64,000 nucleotides of DNA from an uncultured Brevundimonas sp. (GCF_937863155.1 NZ_CALMFB010000077.1:1-64000); one strand, 5' to 3'. Shown: positions 31,205-40,622, counted from the first letter of the stretch. Made by a program: numbers and translations. The notes: a model not told the origin generated them from the letters alone.

Positions 31205-31648
31205 ATGAAGATCGTTAAAAGCATGGGTGTCCTGTCCGCCGGCGCCGTCGCCCTGACCCTGGGCCTGGCGGCCGCCGCCCCGGCCGAGGCCCAGTCGTAC
31301 CGCGACTATCGCGACCGCGACCGTGATCGGTCCAGCAGCTCCAGCGACGTTCTGGTCGGCGCCGTGATCGGCGCGGTGGCCGGCGCCGCGGCGGGCAATG
31401 GCGACGGCTCCTACATCCTGGGCGGCGCCCTGGCGGGTGCGGCCATCGGCGCCGCCACCAGCAACGACCGCGACGACTGCAACTATTACCGCGGCGGCCG
31501 CTGCTATCGGAACCAGGGCCACTGGGAACGCGATCACGGCATCAACAGTCGCGACCGGGGCTATGACCGCCGCGACCACCGCCGCTATGGCGGGGACCGC
31601 GACCGTTACCGCGACCGCCGCGACTATCGCTACGAACGCCGCTGGTAA
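31205..31648 (+). CDS. Secreted glycine-zipper protein, 147 aa
   Basis: ATG at 31205 follows GAGGAG and gives a signal peptide (MGVLSAGAVALTLGLAAAAPAEA). The mature part has an Arg/Asp/Tyr-rich segment (SYRDYRDRDRDRS), a glycine-zipper double helix (LVGAVIGAVAGAAAGNGDGS, then LGGALAGAAIGAATS) and a C-terminal Arg/Tyr/Asp-rich tail. Glycine-zipper proteins of this kind sit in the outer membrane or periplasm; the specific role is unknown. A terminator follows. Confidence 0.8.
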   Translation: MKIVKSMGVLSAGAVALTLGLAAAAPAEAQSYRDYRDRDRDRSSSSSDVLVGAVIGAVAGAAAGNGDGSYILGGALAGAAIGAATSNDRDDCNYYRGGRCYRNQGHWERDHGINSRDRGYDRRDHRRYGGDRDRYRDRRDYRYERRW

Positions 31649-31671
31649 GGCGCGTTCGTGATCTGAAAAGA

Positions 31672-31702
31672 AAGGCGGGCGCATCCAGCGTCCGCCTTTT
31701 TC
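31672..31702. terminator. Terminator after the glycine-zipper gene
   Basis: AAGGCGGGCGC-atcca-GCGTCCGCCTT with one mismatch is followed by TTTTC on the plus strand and AAAGA-rich sequence on the other side. It sits between convergent genes and may serve both strands. Confidence 0.8.
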
Positions 31703-33092
31703 ATTGCCCCGCCAGGGTCCAGGCCGTGCGGACCTGAAGGCCGAACACCCGCCGCCCCCGGTCCAGGGCCGGCACGCTCTCGCCGCCCTGACGCGCCGCA
31801 TCCAGGCGCGAGCGCACCGCCTCGCCGGTCTGGCGGATCAGGGCCATCGCCTCGCTGTCCCGACCCGTGTCCAGGCGGTTCTGTGCCATATCGTTGGCCC
31901 GGCGCACCCGGTCGGGATGGGCGGGCGACAGCCGCGCCTCGCTCAGCGCCAGGGCGCGCACATACAACGGCTCCGCCGCCGCCGGGCCTTGCAGGGCCGC
32001 CGTGGATCGCGCCAGGGCGTTGACCGTCCAGGCGGTCTGCACATGGTCGGCGCCGATGCTGCGTTCATAGCGGCCCAGAGCGTCGCCCAGCACCGTGGCC
32101 GCCTCGGCGTGGCGCTCCATGTCCTGCAGGGCGCCGGCCAGATTGGCCCAGGCCCCGGCGGTGTCTTCATGCTCGGCGCCCAGCAGGGCCTCAACCTCCT
32201 GGGCCGCCTGGCGCAGGGTCGGCTCGGCCTCGGCGGCGCGGCCCTGCTGGTGAATGACCCGGCCCAGGTTCGAGCGGATGGCCGCCGCGGCCGCGGCCCG
32301 GCCTTGAGCCTCGGCGATCTTCAGCGCCCGGCGATGCAGGCGTTCCGCATCGTCGAACCGCCCCTGCGCATCGCGCAGCGCGCCCAGGGCGTTCAGGCTG
32401 ATGGCCACCGGATAGGCGTCGGCGCCATACAGCCGCTCCTTCAGCGCCACCGCCTGGGCCAGCACGGTTCCGGCGCGGTCGTAGCGGTGCGTCTCCTGAT
32501 AGACCAGGCCCAGTTCGTCCAGCACCGGCGCCGCCGCGTCCGCATCCGGCCCGCCCAGCTGGGCCAGGGCCTGAACCAGCACCGTCTCAGCCTCGGCGTA
32601 GTCGCCCTGTTCGACCAGGCTGAGGCCCAGCGCGCGGCGCGCCTGGCCCTGGGCCGCCGGATCGCCGGACCGGTCGGCATGGGTCACCGCCAGCCGCGCC
32701 AGTCGCAGCGCCTCGGGCCAGTCCGAGCCATTGCCGTGGTCGATGGCCGCCGCCCCGGCCGCAGCCGCCGCCCGCGCCCAGTTCTGGTTGGCCTCGAACA
32801 CCGCCAGAGCCTCGGCCCACAGGCTCCAGGCGTCGTCGCCCGGCGTGCGCGACCGGGCATAGGCCAGGGCGTACAGGGCCTCGCCCACCGCGTCCGTTCC
32901 CGGCGTCTCAGCGCGCGTCAGGGTCAGCGCCTCTTCATAGGCCGCCTCGGCGTCGGCCCAGCGCCGTTCCGCCATCGCCGCCGCGCCGCGATCGCGCGCC
33001 GCCTGCGCGTCAGAAACCTGGCCCCAGGCCGGGGCGGCGGCCAGCATCGCCGCTGCGCCCATCACCAGAACGGACAGGCCGCCCCCCCTCAT
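31701..33092 (-). CDS. Secreted tetratricopeptide-repeat protein, 463 aa
   Basis: ATG at 33092 overlaps the pgi stop (ATGA) and gives a signal peptide (LSVLVMGAAAMLAAAPAWG). The rest is a run of TPR units, e.g. RRWADAEAAYEEALTLTRAE, GDYAEAETVLVQALAQL, HRYDRAGTVLAQAVALKERL, GRFDDAERLHRRALKIAEAQ and HAEAATVLGDALGRYE. No enzymatic domain is visible. TPR proteins act as scaffolds; the partner is unknown. Coupling to pgi is unusual and may be only transcriptional convenience. Confidence 0.82.
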   Translation of the reverse strand: MRGGGLSVLVMGAAAMLAAAPAWGQVSDAQAARDRGAAAMAERRWADAEAAYEEALTLTRAETPGTDAVGEALYALAYARSRTPGDDAWSLWAEALAVFEANQNWARAAAAAGAAAIDHGNGSDWPEALRLARLAVTHADRSGDPAAQGQARRALGLSLVEQGDYAEAETVLVQALAQLGGPDADAAAPVLDELGLVYQETHRYDRAGTVLAQAVALKERLYGADAYPVAISLNALGALRDAQGRFDDAERLHRRALKIAEAQGRAAAAAAIRSNLGRVIHQQGRAAEAEPTLRQAAQEVEALLGAEHEDTAGAWANLAGALQDMERHAEAATVLGDALGRYERSIGADHVQTAWTVNALARSTAALQGPAAAEPLYVRALALSEARLSPAHPDRVRRANDMAQNRLDTGRDSEAMALIRQTGEAVRSRLDAARQGGESVPALDRGRRVFGLQVRTAWTLAGQ

Positions 33093-34714
33093 GACAGGCG
33101 CTGCATCAGGGCCGCCGTGGACGGGTCCAGTCCGGCCGAGGGCGCGCCCGCCGCCACGTCGTTCAGGATCGCCTTGGCCAGCACCTTGCCCAGTTCGACC
33201 CCCCACTGGTCGAAACTGTTGATGTCCCACACCACGCCCTCGACGAAGGTCTTGTGCTCATAAAGGGCGATCAGGGCGCCCAGGCTTTGGGGCGTGATCC
33301 GGTCCATGACGATGGCGGTGGACGGCCGGTCGCCCACAAAGGCCCGGTGCGGCGCCAGCCGGTCCGCCTCGGCCGCATCCATCCCTCCGGCGACCATCTC
33401 GGCCCGCGCCTGATCCGCCGTCTTTCCGACCATCAGGGCCTGCATCTGGGCCAGGGCGTTGGCCCACAGGGGGCTTTCGCTGTCTTCGCCATGCGTCCGG
33501 GCCACGATCACGAACTCGGCCGGAACCACCTCTGGCCCCTGATGGATCTGCTGGAAGAAGGCGTGCTGGCCGTTGGTGCCCGGTTCGCCGAACACGACCG
33601 GACAGGTCCCGTGCGTCACGCCCGATCCGTCGCGCGTCACCCGCTTGCCGTTCGATTCCATCTCCAGCTGCTGCAGGAAGGCCGGCAGGCGGCGCAGGGC
33701 GTGGGCATAGGGGGCCACGGTGCGCGCGCGCCGTCCGCGCCCATCGACATTATAGACCTGGGCCAGGGCCAGCAGCACCGGCGCATTGCCCTCCAGCGGC
33801 GCGGTCAAGAAATGTCCGTCCATCGCCGCCGCCCCGTCCAGAAGGCCCTGGAACACCTCCCAGCCCAGGCCGATGGCGCACGACAGCGACACCGCCGACC
33901 ACAGGGAATAGCGCCCGCCGACCCAGTCGCGGAACGCAAAGGTCCGCCCGCATCCGAAGGCTTCGGCCCGGTCCGGCGCCGCCGTGACGCCGATGAAATG
34001 CGGCGCGATGGCCGCCCCCTTCAGCCCCGCCGCCAGCCAGGCCCTGGCCGCCTGGGCGTTGGCCAGCGTCTCCTGCGTGGTGAAGGTCTTGGAGACCACG
34101 ATCACCAGGGTCGTCTCGGGGTCCAGCCCGGTCAGGGCCTCGGCCATGTCGCGCGGGTCGATATTGGCCACGAAGCGCAGATCGATGGCCGGCTCCAGCG
34201 GTCGCAGGGCGTCCCACACCAGGCGCGGCCCCAGGTCCGATCCGCCGATGCCGACATGGACCACGGCCCGGAACGCCCGGCCCGTCGCCCCGGTCGCGGC
34301 GCCCGAGCGCACGGCGGCGGCGTAGTCGGCCATGGCGGCGCGCACGGCCTGGACCTCGCCCGACACCGGTTCGCCCAGGGCCCGGAAATCCGCCCCGTCC
34401 GGCGCGCGCAGGGCGGGGTGCAGCACCGCCCGCCCCTCGGTCCCGTTCACCGCCTCGCCCGCGAACAGGGCCGCGCGCCGCCCCGCGACGTCCGCCGCCC
34501 GCGCCAGGTCCAGCGCCGCCTGCATCCCCTCCAGGCTCCAGGCCTGTTTCGACAGGTCCAGCGTCAGACCCGCCGCCTCGACCGTCATCCGCGCCAGGCG
34601 GTCCGGCTCGGCCGCAAACCGGTCGGCGATGCGCCCGCCCGCATCGCGCGTCGCCACGACCTTCAGGGCGTCCCAGGCGGCGGCGGTCGCATCGGTCATG
34701 GCGCGGTCTCTCAT
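33089..34714 (-). CDS. pgi: Glucose-6-phosphate isomerase, 541 aa
   Basis: Interconverts glucose-6-phosphate and fructose-6-phosphate. Seen are the sugar-isomerase signatures VHVGIGGSDLGPRLVWDAL (about 152) and FGEPGTNGQHAFFQQIHQG (about 380), with catalytic residues in VSKTFTTQET. The start at 34714 (MRDRAMTDATAAAW) has AAGGG 6 nt upstream; an internal ATG five codons in is an alternative. It is followed without gap by the TPR gene. Confidence 0.96.
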   Translation of the reverse strand: MRDRAMTDATAAAWDALKVVATRDAGGRIADRFAAEPDRLARMTVEAAGLTLDLSKQAWSLEGMQAALDLARAADVAGRRAALFAGEAVNGTEGRAVLHPALRAPDGADFRALGEPVSGEVQAVRAAMADYAAAVRSGAATGATGRAFRAVVHVGIGGSDLGPRLVWDALRPLEPAIDLRFVANIDPRDMAEALTGLDPETTLVIVVSKTFTTQETLANAQAARAWLAAGLKGAAIAPHFIGVTAAPDRAEAFGCGRTFAFRDWVGGRYSLWSAVSLSCAIGLGWEVFQGLLDGAAAMDGHFLTAPLEGNAPVLLALAQVYNVDGRGRRARTVAPYAHALRRLPAFLQQLEMESNGKRVTRDGSGVTHGTCPVVFGEPGTNGQHAFFQQIHQGPEVVPAEFVIVARTHGEDSESPLWANALAQMQALMVGKTADQARAEMVAGGMDAAEADRLAPHRAFVGDRPSTAIVMDRITPQSLGALIALYEHKTFVEGVVWDINSFDQWGVELGKVLAKAILNDVAAGAPSAGLDPSTAALMQRLS

Positions 34715-34783
34715 GGTGAACCCTTCGTTTACGGGCCGGGCGTATGCCGGTTCAACCGCGAATCCGTGTCGGAGCCTTCGTCC

Positions 34784-35239
34784 ATGTCCTGTGGTCTCGC
34801 CCTCGCCGCCGCCCTGATGCTGTCCAACCCCGATGTGGCGGCCGCCGCCCTGGTCCCGCCGCCCGCGCCCGACGCGCCGGTGTCGGTGGCGGGCGAGCCC
34901 CTGTTCGCCGACATCGTGGCCCGGTCGATCCGGCTGAAGGGGCTGGTCGACGGCTGGGGCGGGGTGCGCCCGGCGGCCGAAGCCTTCGCCGCCTTCCGGC
35001 TTGAGGCCGAGGCCCTGGCCGCCCTGGATCTACAGGGGCATCTGGTGCTGAAGGAGCGCGGCGTGGACGGCGACCTGAAATGCATCCTGCGCGGCATTTC
35101 CGAAGACATGCCCAAACGTCTGGACGCCCTGCAGGCCGCGACCTCGGCCGACGAACAGGCCGTCGCCGCCTCGGAGCTGGCCTATCTGCTGGACGACAAC
35201 GCCGCCGTCATCACGGCGCCGCCCCAGCCGGAGGTTTAG
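34784..35239 (+). CDS. Exported hypothetical protein, 151 aa
   Basis: ATG at 34784 follows GGAG and gives MSCGLALAAALMLSNPDVAA, a signal-peptide-like start. The mature part is helical and Ala-rich, with a short AGEPLFADIVARSIRLKG motif and an acidic end (AYLLDDNAAVIT). No family is recognised. The long frame continuing upstream is antisense to pgi and was discarded. Divergent from pgi with a 69-bp gap. Confidence 0.65.
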   Translation: MSCGLALAAALMLSNPDVAAAALVPPPAPDAPVSVAGEPLFADIVARSIRLKGLVDGWGGVRPAAEAFAAFRLEAEALAALDLQGHLVLKERGVDGDLKCILRGISEDMPKRLDALQAATSADEQAVAASELAYLLDDNAAVITAPPQPEV

Positions 35240-35283
35240 GGACGGTCCTGATTGCGAGCCGCGCCGGGATTCCGCGAGACCCC

Positions 35284-35772
35284 ATGATGCTTGAACAGGT
35301 GAAGCAAGTCTTGCAGGCAGCCCACCGTCACTGGCTGGGCCGATTCGCAGGAACGGCGTTTCTGCCAGGCTGGTTGCTCGTCCTGGCTTCGATGCAGCAT
35401 GGCCCTCCCGAGTTGATTTCAGCCCTGTCGCCATTCGTGTTGGGCGTCATAAATGCTGGCGCCCTTCTGGTGGTCGGTCTCACTCTATGGGTCATGAGCG
35501 ACCAAGACCGGTCGCAACGGCTGAGGGAATTTCGCGTCGCCGAAGCCCCCGTCAGCTCGTCGCTTCAGAAGGGGTTGAGGTTCGTTGGCGCCGCCGCCTT
35601 TCTGGCAGGCGCCTACCAGGCAGTGATGGATTTCGATGTATTCCACCCACTGCTTCAGTCCCTGGCTCGCACAACGTCCCTAGACCTGTCGTCGTGGGAA
35701 GCGTTGCTCGTACTATGCGCCTTCCAGTTCATCGTCTCTCTCGCGGAAGCCTTCCTGCCGCCGCGTGACTAA
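35284..35772 (+). CDS. Hypothetical membrane protein, 162 aa
   Basis: ATG at 35284 (MMLEQVKQVLQAAHRHWLGR). Four hydrophobic segments (about 23-37, 50-70, 98-113 and 138-152) with short charged loops (MSDQDRSQRLREFR). Codon use is less GC-rich at third positions than the neighbours, suggesting later acquisition or weak selection. Family not recognised. Confidence 0.65.
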   Translation: MMLEQVKQVLQAAHRHWLGRFAGTAFLPGWLLVLASMQHGPPELISALSPFVLGVINAGALLVVGLTLWVMSDQDRSQRLREFRVAEAPVSSSLQKGLRFVGAAAFLAGAYQAVMDFDVFHPLLQSLARTTSLDLSSWEALLVLCAFQFIVSLAEAFLPPRD

Positions 35773-35784
35773 TTCCAGAACGGC

Positions 35785-36462
35785 CTACGTCTGCTCATCC
35801 GCATACTTCACCGCACAGCCATAGGGCTGGGCAAAGGCCGTGCGCACGGCGCGACCGGCCTTCAGGTCGTTCAGGGCGGCGCGGACGAAATTGTTGGCGC
35901 CCTCCAGATCCTCGACCTTGTTGGTCGGGCGGTCGTCTATGCCGCCGACGAAGACCAGGCGCCCTTCAGGATCGATCACCCGCATGTCGGGCGTGGTCTT
36001 GGCGTCGTACAGACGGCCGATCTGACCGGTGGGGTCCAGCAAAAGGTGGGTGGCCGCGCCATTGGTGCGGCTGGTCCAGTCGCGGGCCTCCTGCCCCTCG
36101 ACAAACCCTTGCGTGCCCGGCGCCGAGGAGATGATGGTCAGCCACACGATCCCGTCGGCCACGGCCTGGCGCTGCAGGGCCTGCATGGCGCCGGTGTAGT
36201 GTTTCTTCACATAGGGGCAGCCCTCGTTGGTCCATTCCAGGACCACCGTCTTGCCGCGGAAATCGGCCAGGGACCGCTGGACCCCTTGGGCGTCCACCAG
36301 GGTGAAGTTCGGCGCCATGGCCCCCGGCTGGCCGCCCGATCCGGGCGCGGCGGCCACGGCGGCGGCGGGCGTGGGTTCGGTCTTGACGTCCGTCTTGTCG
36401 GCGGCGGGCTGGCAGGCGGCCAGGGTCAGCGCCGAAGCGGCGATCAGGGTCAGGCGGATCAT
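35785..36462 (-). CDS. Thioredoxin-fold (redoxin) lipoprotein, 225 aa
   Basis: ATG at 36462 with GAGGGAGA upstream gives a lipoprotein signal (LTLIAASALTLAAC). The redoxin domain follows: MAPNFTLVDAQGVQRSLADF, VVLEWTNEGCPYVKKHY, THLLLDPTGQIGRLYDAKTT. The usual CxxC is replaced by CPYV, so only one active-site Cys is present, with another Cys at PYGCAVKY near the end. This points to a peroxiredoxin-like or specialised redox role rather than TlpA-type reduction. Confidence 0.82.
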   Translation of the reverse strand: MIRLTLIAASALTLAACQPAADKTDVKTEPTPAAAVAAAPGSGGQPGAMAPNFTLVDAQGVQRSLADFRGKTVVLEWTNEGCPYVKKHYTGAMQALQRQAVADGIVWLTIISSAPGTQGFVEGQEARDWTSRTNGAATHLLLDPTGQIGRLYDAKTTPDMRVIDPEGRLVFVGGIDDRPTNKVEDLEGANNFVRAALNDLKAGRAVRTAFAQPYGCAVKYADEQT

Positions 36463-36702
36463 GGGCGTCTCCCTCTGTTCGACCGCCAGTATGCGCGCAA
36501 ACCGGGGGATGTCGCTGCGACCATCTGCGTCACAAGCCGGCATTGCCGATTCACGCCCTGCCCTGCGTGACCTGGCGACACCCGACTTGTTCTGGATCAA
36601 TTAATAATCGATCCTGGTTCGAGGATCGGCGATAGACTGCTGTTCTGTCTTATAAATCATGGTGCGAGTGCGGCGCAGCCGCCCTGCGAGGAGGGGAAAC
36701 CC

Positions 36703-37686
36703 ATGGAAGGCAAGATACTTGGGATCAACGCCGCAGACGGTTCGGGCGCGATTTCCGGCGACGATGGCCAGCGTCATAATTTTTCCATGAGCGACTGGCG
36801 CGGCGACCGCCCGCCCGCCGTGGGCATGAAGGTCGATTTCGAGAGTGAGGGCGGCATAGCCCGGGACATCTACCCCCTCGGCGTCGCAGCGTTCGCAGGA
36901 CCGGCCAAGGTCTTTTCGGGCGGTTCGGCGGCCCCTGCAGCCTCCGGTTCCGGTTCTGGTTCCGGGGGCCCGGTCGGCGGTTCGATCGTCGACAAGCTGA
37001 AATCTCAGCTGACGACGACGCTGGCCTTCCCCCTGGCCCTGATCGTGGTCATCGCCTTCTTCCTGCCCGCCATCTCGGGAATGGACGAATCGTTCAACCA
37101 GTTCGACCTGGGCAAACAGGCCAAGGCGGTGGGCGCCCAGATTGCGGATACCGACATCAACGCCCGCACGGCGCAGATGGATCAGGACCTGCAAAACATC
37201 GACCAGGATATCGCGCGCCAGAGAAACGCGGCGGCGAACGATATCTATGGCATGCCCTTCGCCTCATACGACGTCAGCCACCTCGAAGAACGCAAGACCC
37301 AGATCCAGCAGGAACGGGCCGCCCTGGCCAAATCCGCCGGATCGATCGGCATGCTGAAAACCACCATCAGCGCCTTCATGCTCCGGTTCGGGGCTCTGGC
37401 CGCGGCGCTGGCGCTTCTGTGGATGAGTTGGTCGTCCCACCGCCTGACCTCCAAATGGTCGCTGGTGACGGGCGGTCTGTCCCTGGTCACCGCCGCCCTG
37501 GTCTTCGCCTTCGAGTCTGGAACCAAGGCCGCCATGCGCATCGACGAAGTCGTGACCATGCTTGACGATGCTCAGATCGACGCGGCCATTTCGGTGGGGA
37601 TCGGGACCTGGCTCATCATCGCGGCCGGTGTCGCGCTGATCGCCTCGGGCCTGGGCTTCATCCGCAATCCTCTGGCGGGACGATAG
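36703..37686 (+). CDS. Cold-shock-like N-terminal domain fused to a membrane protein, 327 aa
   Basis: Residues 1-60 (MEGKILGINAADGSGAISGD, then FSMSDWRGDRPPAVGMKVDF) resemble the short OB-fold (CspA-like) domain found at the head of some membrane proteins. A Ser/Gly/Ala linker (about 70-90) leads to a membrane helix (FPLALIVVIAFFLPAIS). A periplasmic or cytoplasmic helical segment rich in Gln/Asp (TAQMDQDLQNIDQDIARQ) follows, then three more membrane helices. GAGGAGGGGA precedes the ATG. Function unknown. Confidence 0.72.
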   Translation: MEGKILGINAADGSGAISGDDGQRHNFSMSDWRGDRPPAVGMKVDFESEGGIARDIYPLGVAAFAGPAKVFSGGSAAPAASGSGSGSGGPVGGSIVDKLKSQLTTTLAFPLALIVVIAFFLPAISGMDESFNQFDLGKQAKAVGAQIADTDINARTAQMDQDLQNIDQDIARQRNAAANDIYGMPFASYDVSHLEERKTQIQQERAALAKSAGSIGMLKTTISAFMLRFGALAAALALLWMSWSSHRLTSKWSLVTGGLSLVTAALVFAFESGTKAAMRIDEVVTMLDDAQIDAAISVGIGTWLIIAAGVALIASGLGFIRNPLAGR

Positions 37687-37759
37687 GGTCAGACCCGCAC
37701 CGGCGCGTGGCCCCTGCGCGGGTCACGCGCCGTCCATGGCGGACGTTCAGGCCGCCGCA

Positions 37760-39952
37760 TCACGGCTTCAGCTGATCCATCACCAGCCCATCGGTCAGCA
37801 GTTGCGGCAGGATGCGCGGCTCGGCCTGGCCCGGCCGATACAGCAGATACAGCGGCACGCCCGAACGGCCGTGACGTTCCAGCTCGCGGGTGATGGCGTC
37901 GTCGCGGCGGGTCCAGTCGCCGACCAGATAGACCGCGTTCGCCTGCTCCATCGCCCTCGCCAGGCGCGGCGACGACAGGGCCGTGCGCTCATTGATCTTG
38001 CAGGTCACGCACCAGTCGGCGGTGAAGTTGACCAGCACCGGCCGCCCCTCGCTCAAGGCCGCCTGAACCGCCTGGGGCGACCAGGGTTGCGACGCCAGGG
38101 CGGCCCCTGAGGTCGCGGTCTCGGCGGCCGGATCTGGCGCGATACGGGCGGCGACGGCGGTCACCGCGACGGCGGCGATCAGGCTCAGGGCCGCCGCGAC
38201 GGCGCTGACGACGGCGGTTCCGCCCTCGGCCCGGCGCGCCTGGTTGATCCCGACCAGCCACAGGCCGAAGGCCGCGAACAGGGCGCCGATCAGCAGCAGG
38301 CCCAGGGCCTCCGCCCCCGTCTGGCGGGCGAACACCCACAGAAGCCAGGCCGCCGTGGCGTACATCGGAAAGGCCAGGACGCCGCGCAGCCGCTCCATCC
38401 ACGGCCCCGGACGCGGCAGCCGATCCAGCAGGCCGGGCGTCAGGCTGACCGCCAGATAGGGCAGGGCCAGGCCCAGGCCCAGCATCAGGAACACCGCCAT
38501 GGCCGCCGGCCACGGCATGACCAGGGCCGCCCCCAGGGCCGCGGCCATGAAGGGGGCGGTGCAGGGCGCGGCCACCACCACCGCCAGCACCCCGGTGAAG
38601 AAGGCGCCGGTTCCGCCCGGCAGGCGGCTGAACCGTCCGCTCCCTGCGGCCTGCAATCCCGCGCCCATGCCGAAGACCCCCGACAAGTTCAGCCCGACCG
38701 CCAGCATCAACAGAGTCAGGGCGCCGGTCGCCATCGGGCTTTGCAGCTGGAAGCCCCAGCCCACCGCCTGACCCGCCGCCCGCAGGCCCAGCAGCACGCC
38801 CGCCAGAACGGCGAAGGCGACCAGAACCCCGGCCAGGAACATCACCCCATCGCGCCGCGCCTCGGCCCGGTCATGGGCGCCGCGCGCCAGCGCCGCCGCC
38901 TTCATGGCCAGCACCGGAAACACGCAGGGCATCAGGTTCAGCACCAGCCCGCCCAGCAGCGCCAGCAGCGCCGCCTGGAGAAGGCCGCCCAGGCTCCAGG
39001 CGCCCGATGTCGTCTTGGCTTCGGGATCGGCCAGGGCCGCGCCGCCCGACGCGCCCTCAAGCGCCGGTCCGGCCTGGGCCGTCACAGACCAGGCGCCGCG
39101 ATCGGTCTGCAGCAGACCCTCGATCCCCTGGGCCAGAACCTCCGGCGTCAGGCCGCGCCCGGCGGTCAGTGTCAGGCTCAGCCCGTCCGGCCCCGCCACA
39201 CCCGGCTGGACCGCCGCATGGTCGATGACCCCGCCCTTGAACGGAAAGAACCAGGCCCAGGCCACCGGCCCTTCGGCCAGGGGGCCGCCGGTCGCCGACA
39301 GTGTCAGGGCCTGGCCCTCCTGCGTGATCCGCGCCTGGATCGGCGCCGGGCGCGGGGCCTGGGTCAAGGTGCGCTCCACCGCCGCCCCGTGCGCGGCGTC
39401 CAGCGGCGCCGCCCCCTCGCGCACCGGCAGGTCCAGCGCCAGGGTCAGCGGTTCGGGCACGCACATTTCGTCGCTGCACACCAGGAACAGGGCCTCGACC
39501 TTCAGCGGCAGCACGCTTCCCGGCCGGGCCGAGGCCGGAACCTCGATCGGGACCGGCAGATAGACGACATCGGAATAGCCGTAGTTCATCAGCGACATCA
39601 GCCGCTGGCGTTCCGGCGCGGGCCAGACGATCTCGCCCGCCGTCGCGCCGGACGGCAAGGTCCAGTCCAGGCTTGTCGCCCCGCCGGAATCGCCCGGATT
39701 ACGCCAGTAGGTGTGCCAGCCCGGCGCGATCTTCTGGCGCACGGCCACCACGGCGGTCGATCCCGGCGCGGCCCAGGCGCTCATGGCCACCAGTTCGGCC
39801 TCGATCCGCTCGGTGCGCTGGGGGCCGAACCCGACCGGGGCGCGGATCGCCGCCGGGCTCTGTTGCGGCGCCCGGGCCTGGGCGGCATCAGCCGCTCCCG
39901 ACAAACCCAGCACCAGGATCAGAACGGACAACAGGGCGGCGAACGGGCGCAA
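37760..39952 (-). CDS. DsbD/ScsB-type thiol:disulfide transporter, 730 aa
   Basis: An N-terminal signal and periplasmic domain carries FLVCSDEMCVPEPLTL (Cys pair). Eight-helix membrane core with LMPCVFPVLAMKAAAL and VAAPCTAPFMAAALG, and a C-terminal thioredoxin domain with NFTADWCVTCKINERT (CxxC) and GVPLYLLYRPG. The protein moves electrons from cytoplasmic thioredoxin to the periplasm. The size and N-terminal domain fit the ScsB branch better than classical DsbD. Its partners may include ccmG, which needs reducing power. Confidence 0.92.
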   Translation of the reverse strand: MRPFAALLSVLILVLGLSGAADAAQARAPQQSPAAIRAPVGFGPQRTERIEAELVAMSAWAAPGSTAVVAVRQKIAPGWHTYWRNPGDSGGATSLDWTLPSGATAGEIVWPAPERQRLMSLMNYGYSDVVYLPVPIEVPASARPGSVLPLKVEALFLVCSDEMCVPEPLTLALDLPVREGAAPLDAAHGAAVERTLTQAPRPAPIQARITQEGQALTLSATGGPLAEGPVAWAWFFPFKGGVIDHAAVQPGVAGPDGLSLTLTAGRGLTPEVLAQGIEGLLQTDRGAWSVTAQAGPALEGASGGAALADPEAKTTSGAWSLGGLLQAALLALLGGLVLNLMPCVFPVLAMKAAALARGAHDRAEARRDGVMFLAGVLVAFAVLAGVLLGLRAAGQAVGWGFQLQSPMATGALTLLMLAVGLNLSGVFGMGAGLQAAGSGRFSRLPGGTGAFFTGVLAVVVAAPCTAPFMAAALGAALVMPWPAAMAVFLMLGLGLALPYLAVSLTPGLLDRLPRPGPWMERLRGVLAFPMYATAAWLLWVFARQTGAEALGLLLIGALFAAFGLWLVGINQARRAEGGTAVVSAVAAALSLIAAVAVTAVAARIAPDPAAETATSGAALASQPWSPQAVQAALSEGRPVLVNFTADWCVTCKINERTALSSPRLARAMEQANAVYLVGDWTRRDDAITRELERHGRSGVPLYLLYRPGQAEPRILPQLLTDGLVMDQLKP

Positions 39953-40058
39953 GGGGCGAACCTCGTCGGGAAACAGGATCAGGCGCCGGAACCTTAGTCG
40001 CCCGGCCCCGTCGCCGCCATCCGGCGCAGGCCCGCCATCTCGCCGCAGCCGGGGCGGC

Positions 40059-40514
40059 TCAGCGCGGTTCGGCCTCGACGATCACCTCGGTGCGGCGGCG
40101 CAGGGGTTCGTTGATCCCGCCCGCTGCGGCCCCCGTGTCGCCCGCGGCGCCCACGTCGAACGCCGGCGCCGGCCAGCCCTGCGCCTCCAGCGCCTCGACC
40201 ACCGCCATGGCGCGGCGCTGCGACAGGGTCAGATTGCTCTGGGCCGTGCCGCTGCGGGCGTCGGCCAGGCCGGTGACCCGCACATGTTTGATCCGGCACG
40301 GCTGCAGCTGCGTCGCCGTCAGCGCCATGGCCTGGCGCGCGGCCGACGTCAGCCGCGCCTCGTTCTCGTCGAAATAGACTTCGAACGTCCGCGTGCCGCA
40401 GGCGCCGGGCGTGGTCACCAGCGCCTCCCGATCCCGAAACACGCCGTTGGCCGCCCCGCACCCCGAAACCGCCACGGCCGCCAGCGTCGCCGCGACCATC
40501 CAGATCCTGCCCAT
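40059..40514 (-). CDS. OmpA-like lipoprotein, 151 aa
   Basis: Lipoprotein signal MGRIWMVAATLAAVAVSGC. The OmpA C-terminal peptidoglycan-binding core is seen at FEVYFDENEARLTSAARQAM, VRVTGLADARSGTAQSNLTL and SQRRAMAVVEALEAQG, ending with a charged EVIVEAEPR. It is likely tethered to the outer membrane and binds peptidoglycan. Confidence 0.82.
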   Translation of the reverse strand: MGRIWMVAATLAAVAVSGCGAANGVFRDREALVTTPGACGTRTFEVYFDENEARLTSAARQAMALTATQLQPCRIKHVRVTGLADARSGTAQSNLTLSQRRAMAVVEALEAQGWPAPAFDVGAAGDTGAAAGGINEPLRRRTEVIVEAEPR

Positions 40515-40575
40515 GCCTGAACCCTCCTGAAACTCAGCCCGCGCTCACTAAACCCCGCCCCGGCGCGCATGAAAA

Positions 40576-40601
40576 GGGCGGCGCACCCTGATGCGCCGCC
40601 C
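40576..40601 (-). terminator. Terminator after the glycine-zipper lipoprotein gene
   Basis: On the minus strand GGGCGGCGCA-tcaggg-TGCGCCGCCC is a perfect 10-bp stem followed by TTTTC. It lies 22 bp beyond the stop of the lipoprotein gene at 40623. Confidence 0.9.
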
Positions 40602-40622
40602 CCTTCGAGAATGTGATCGGGA

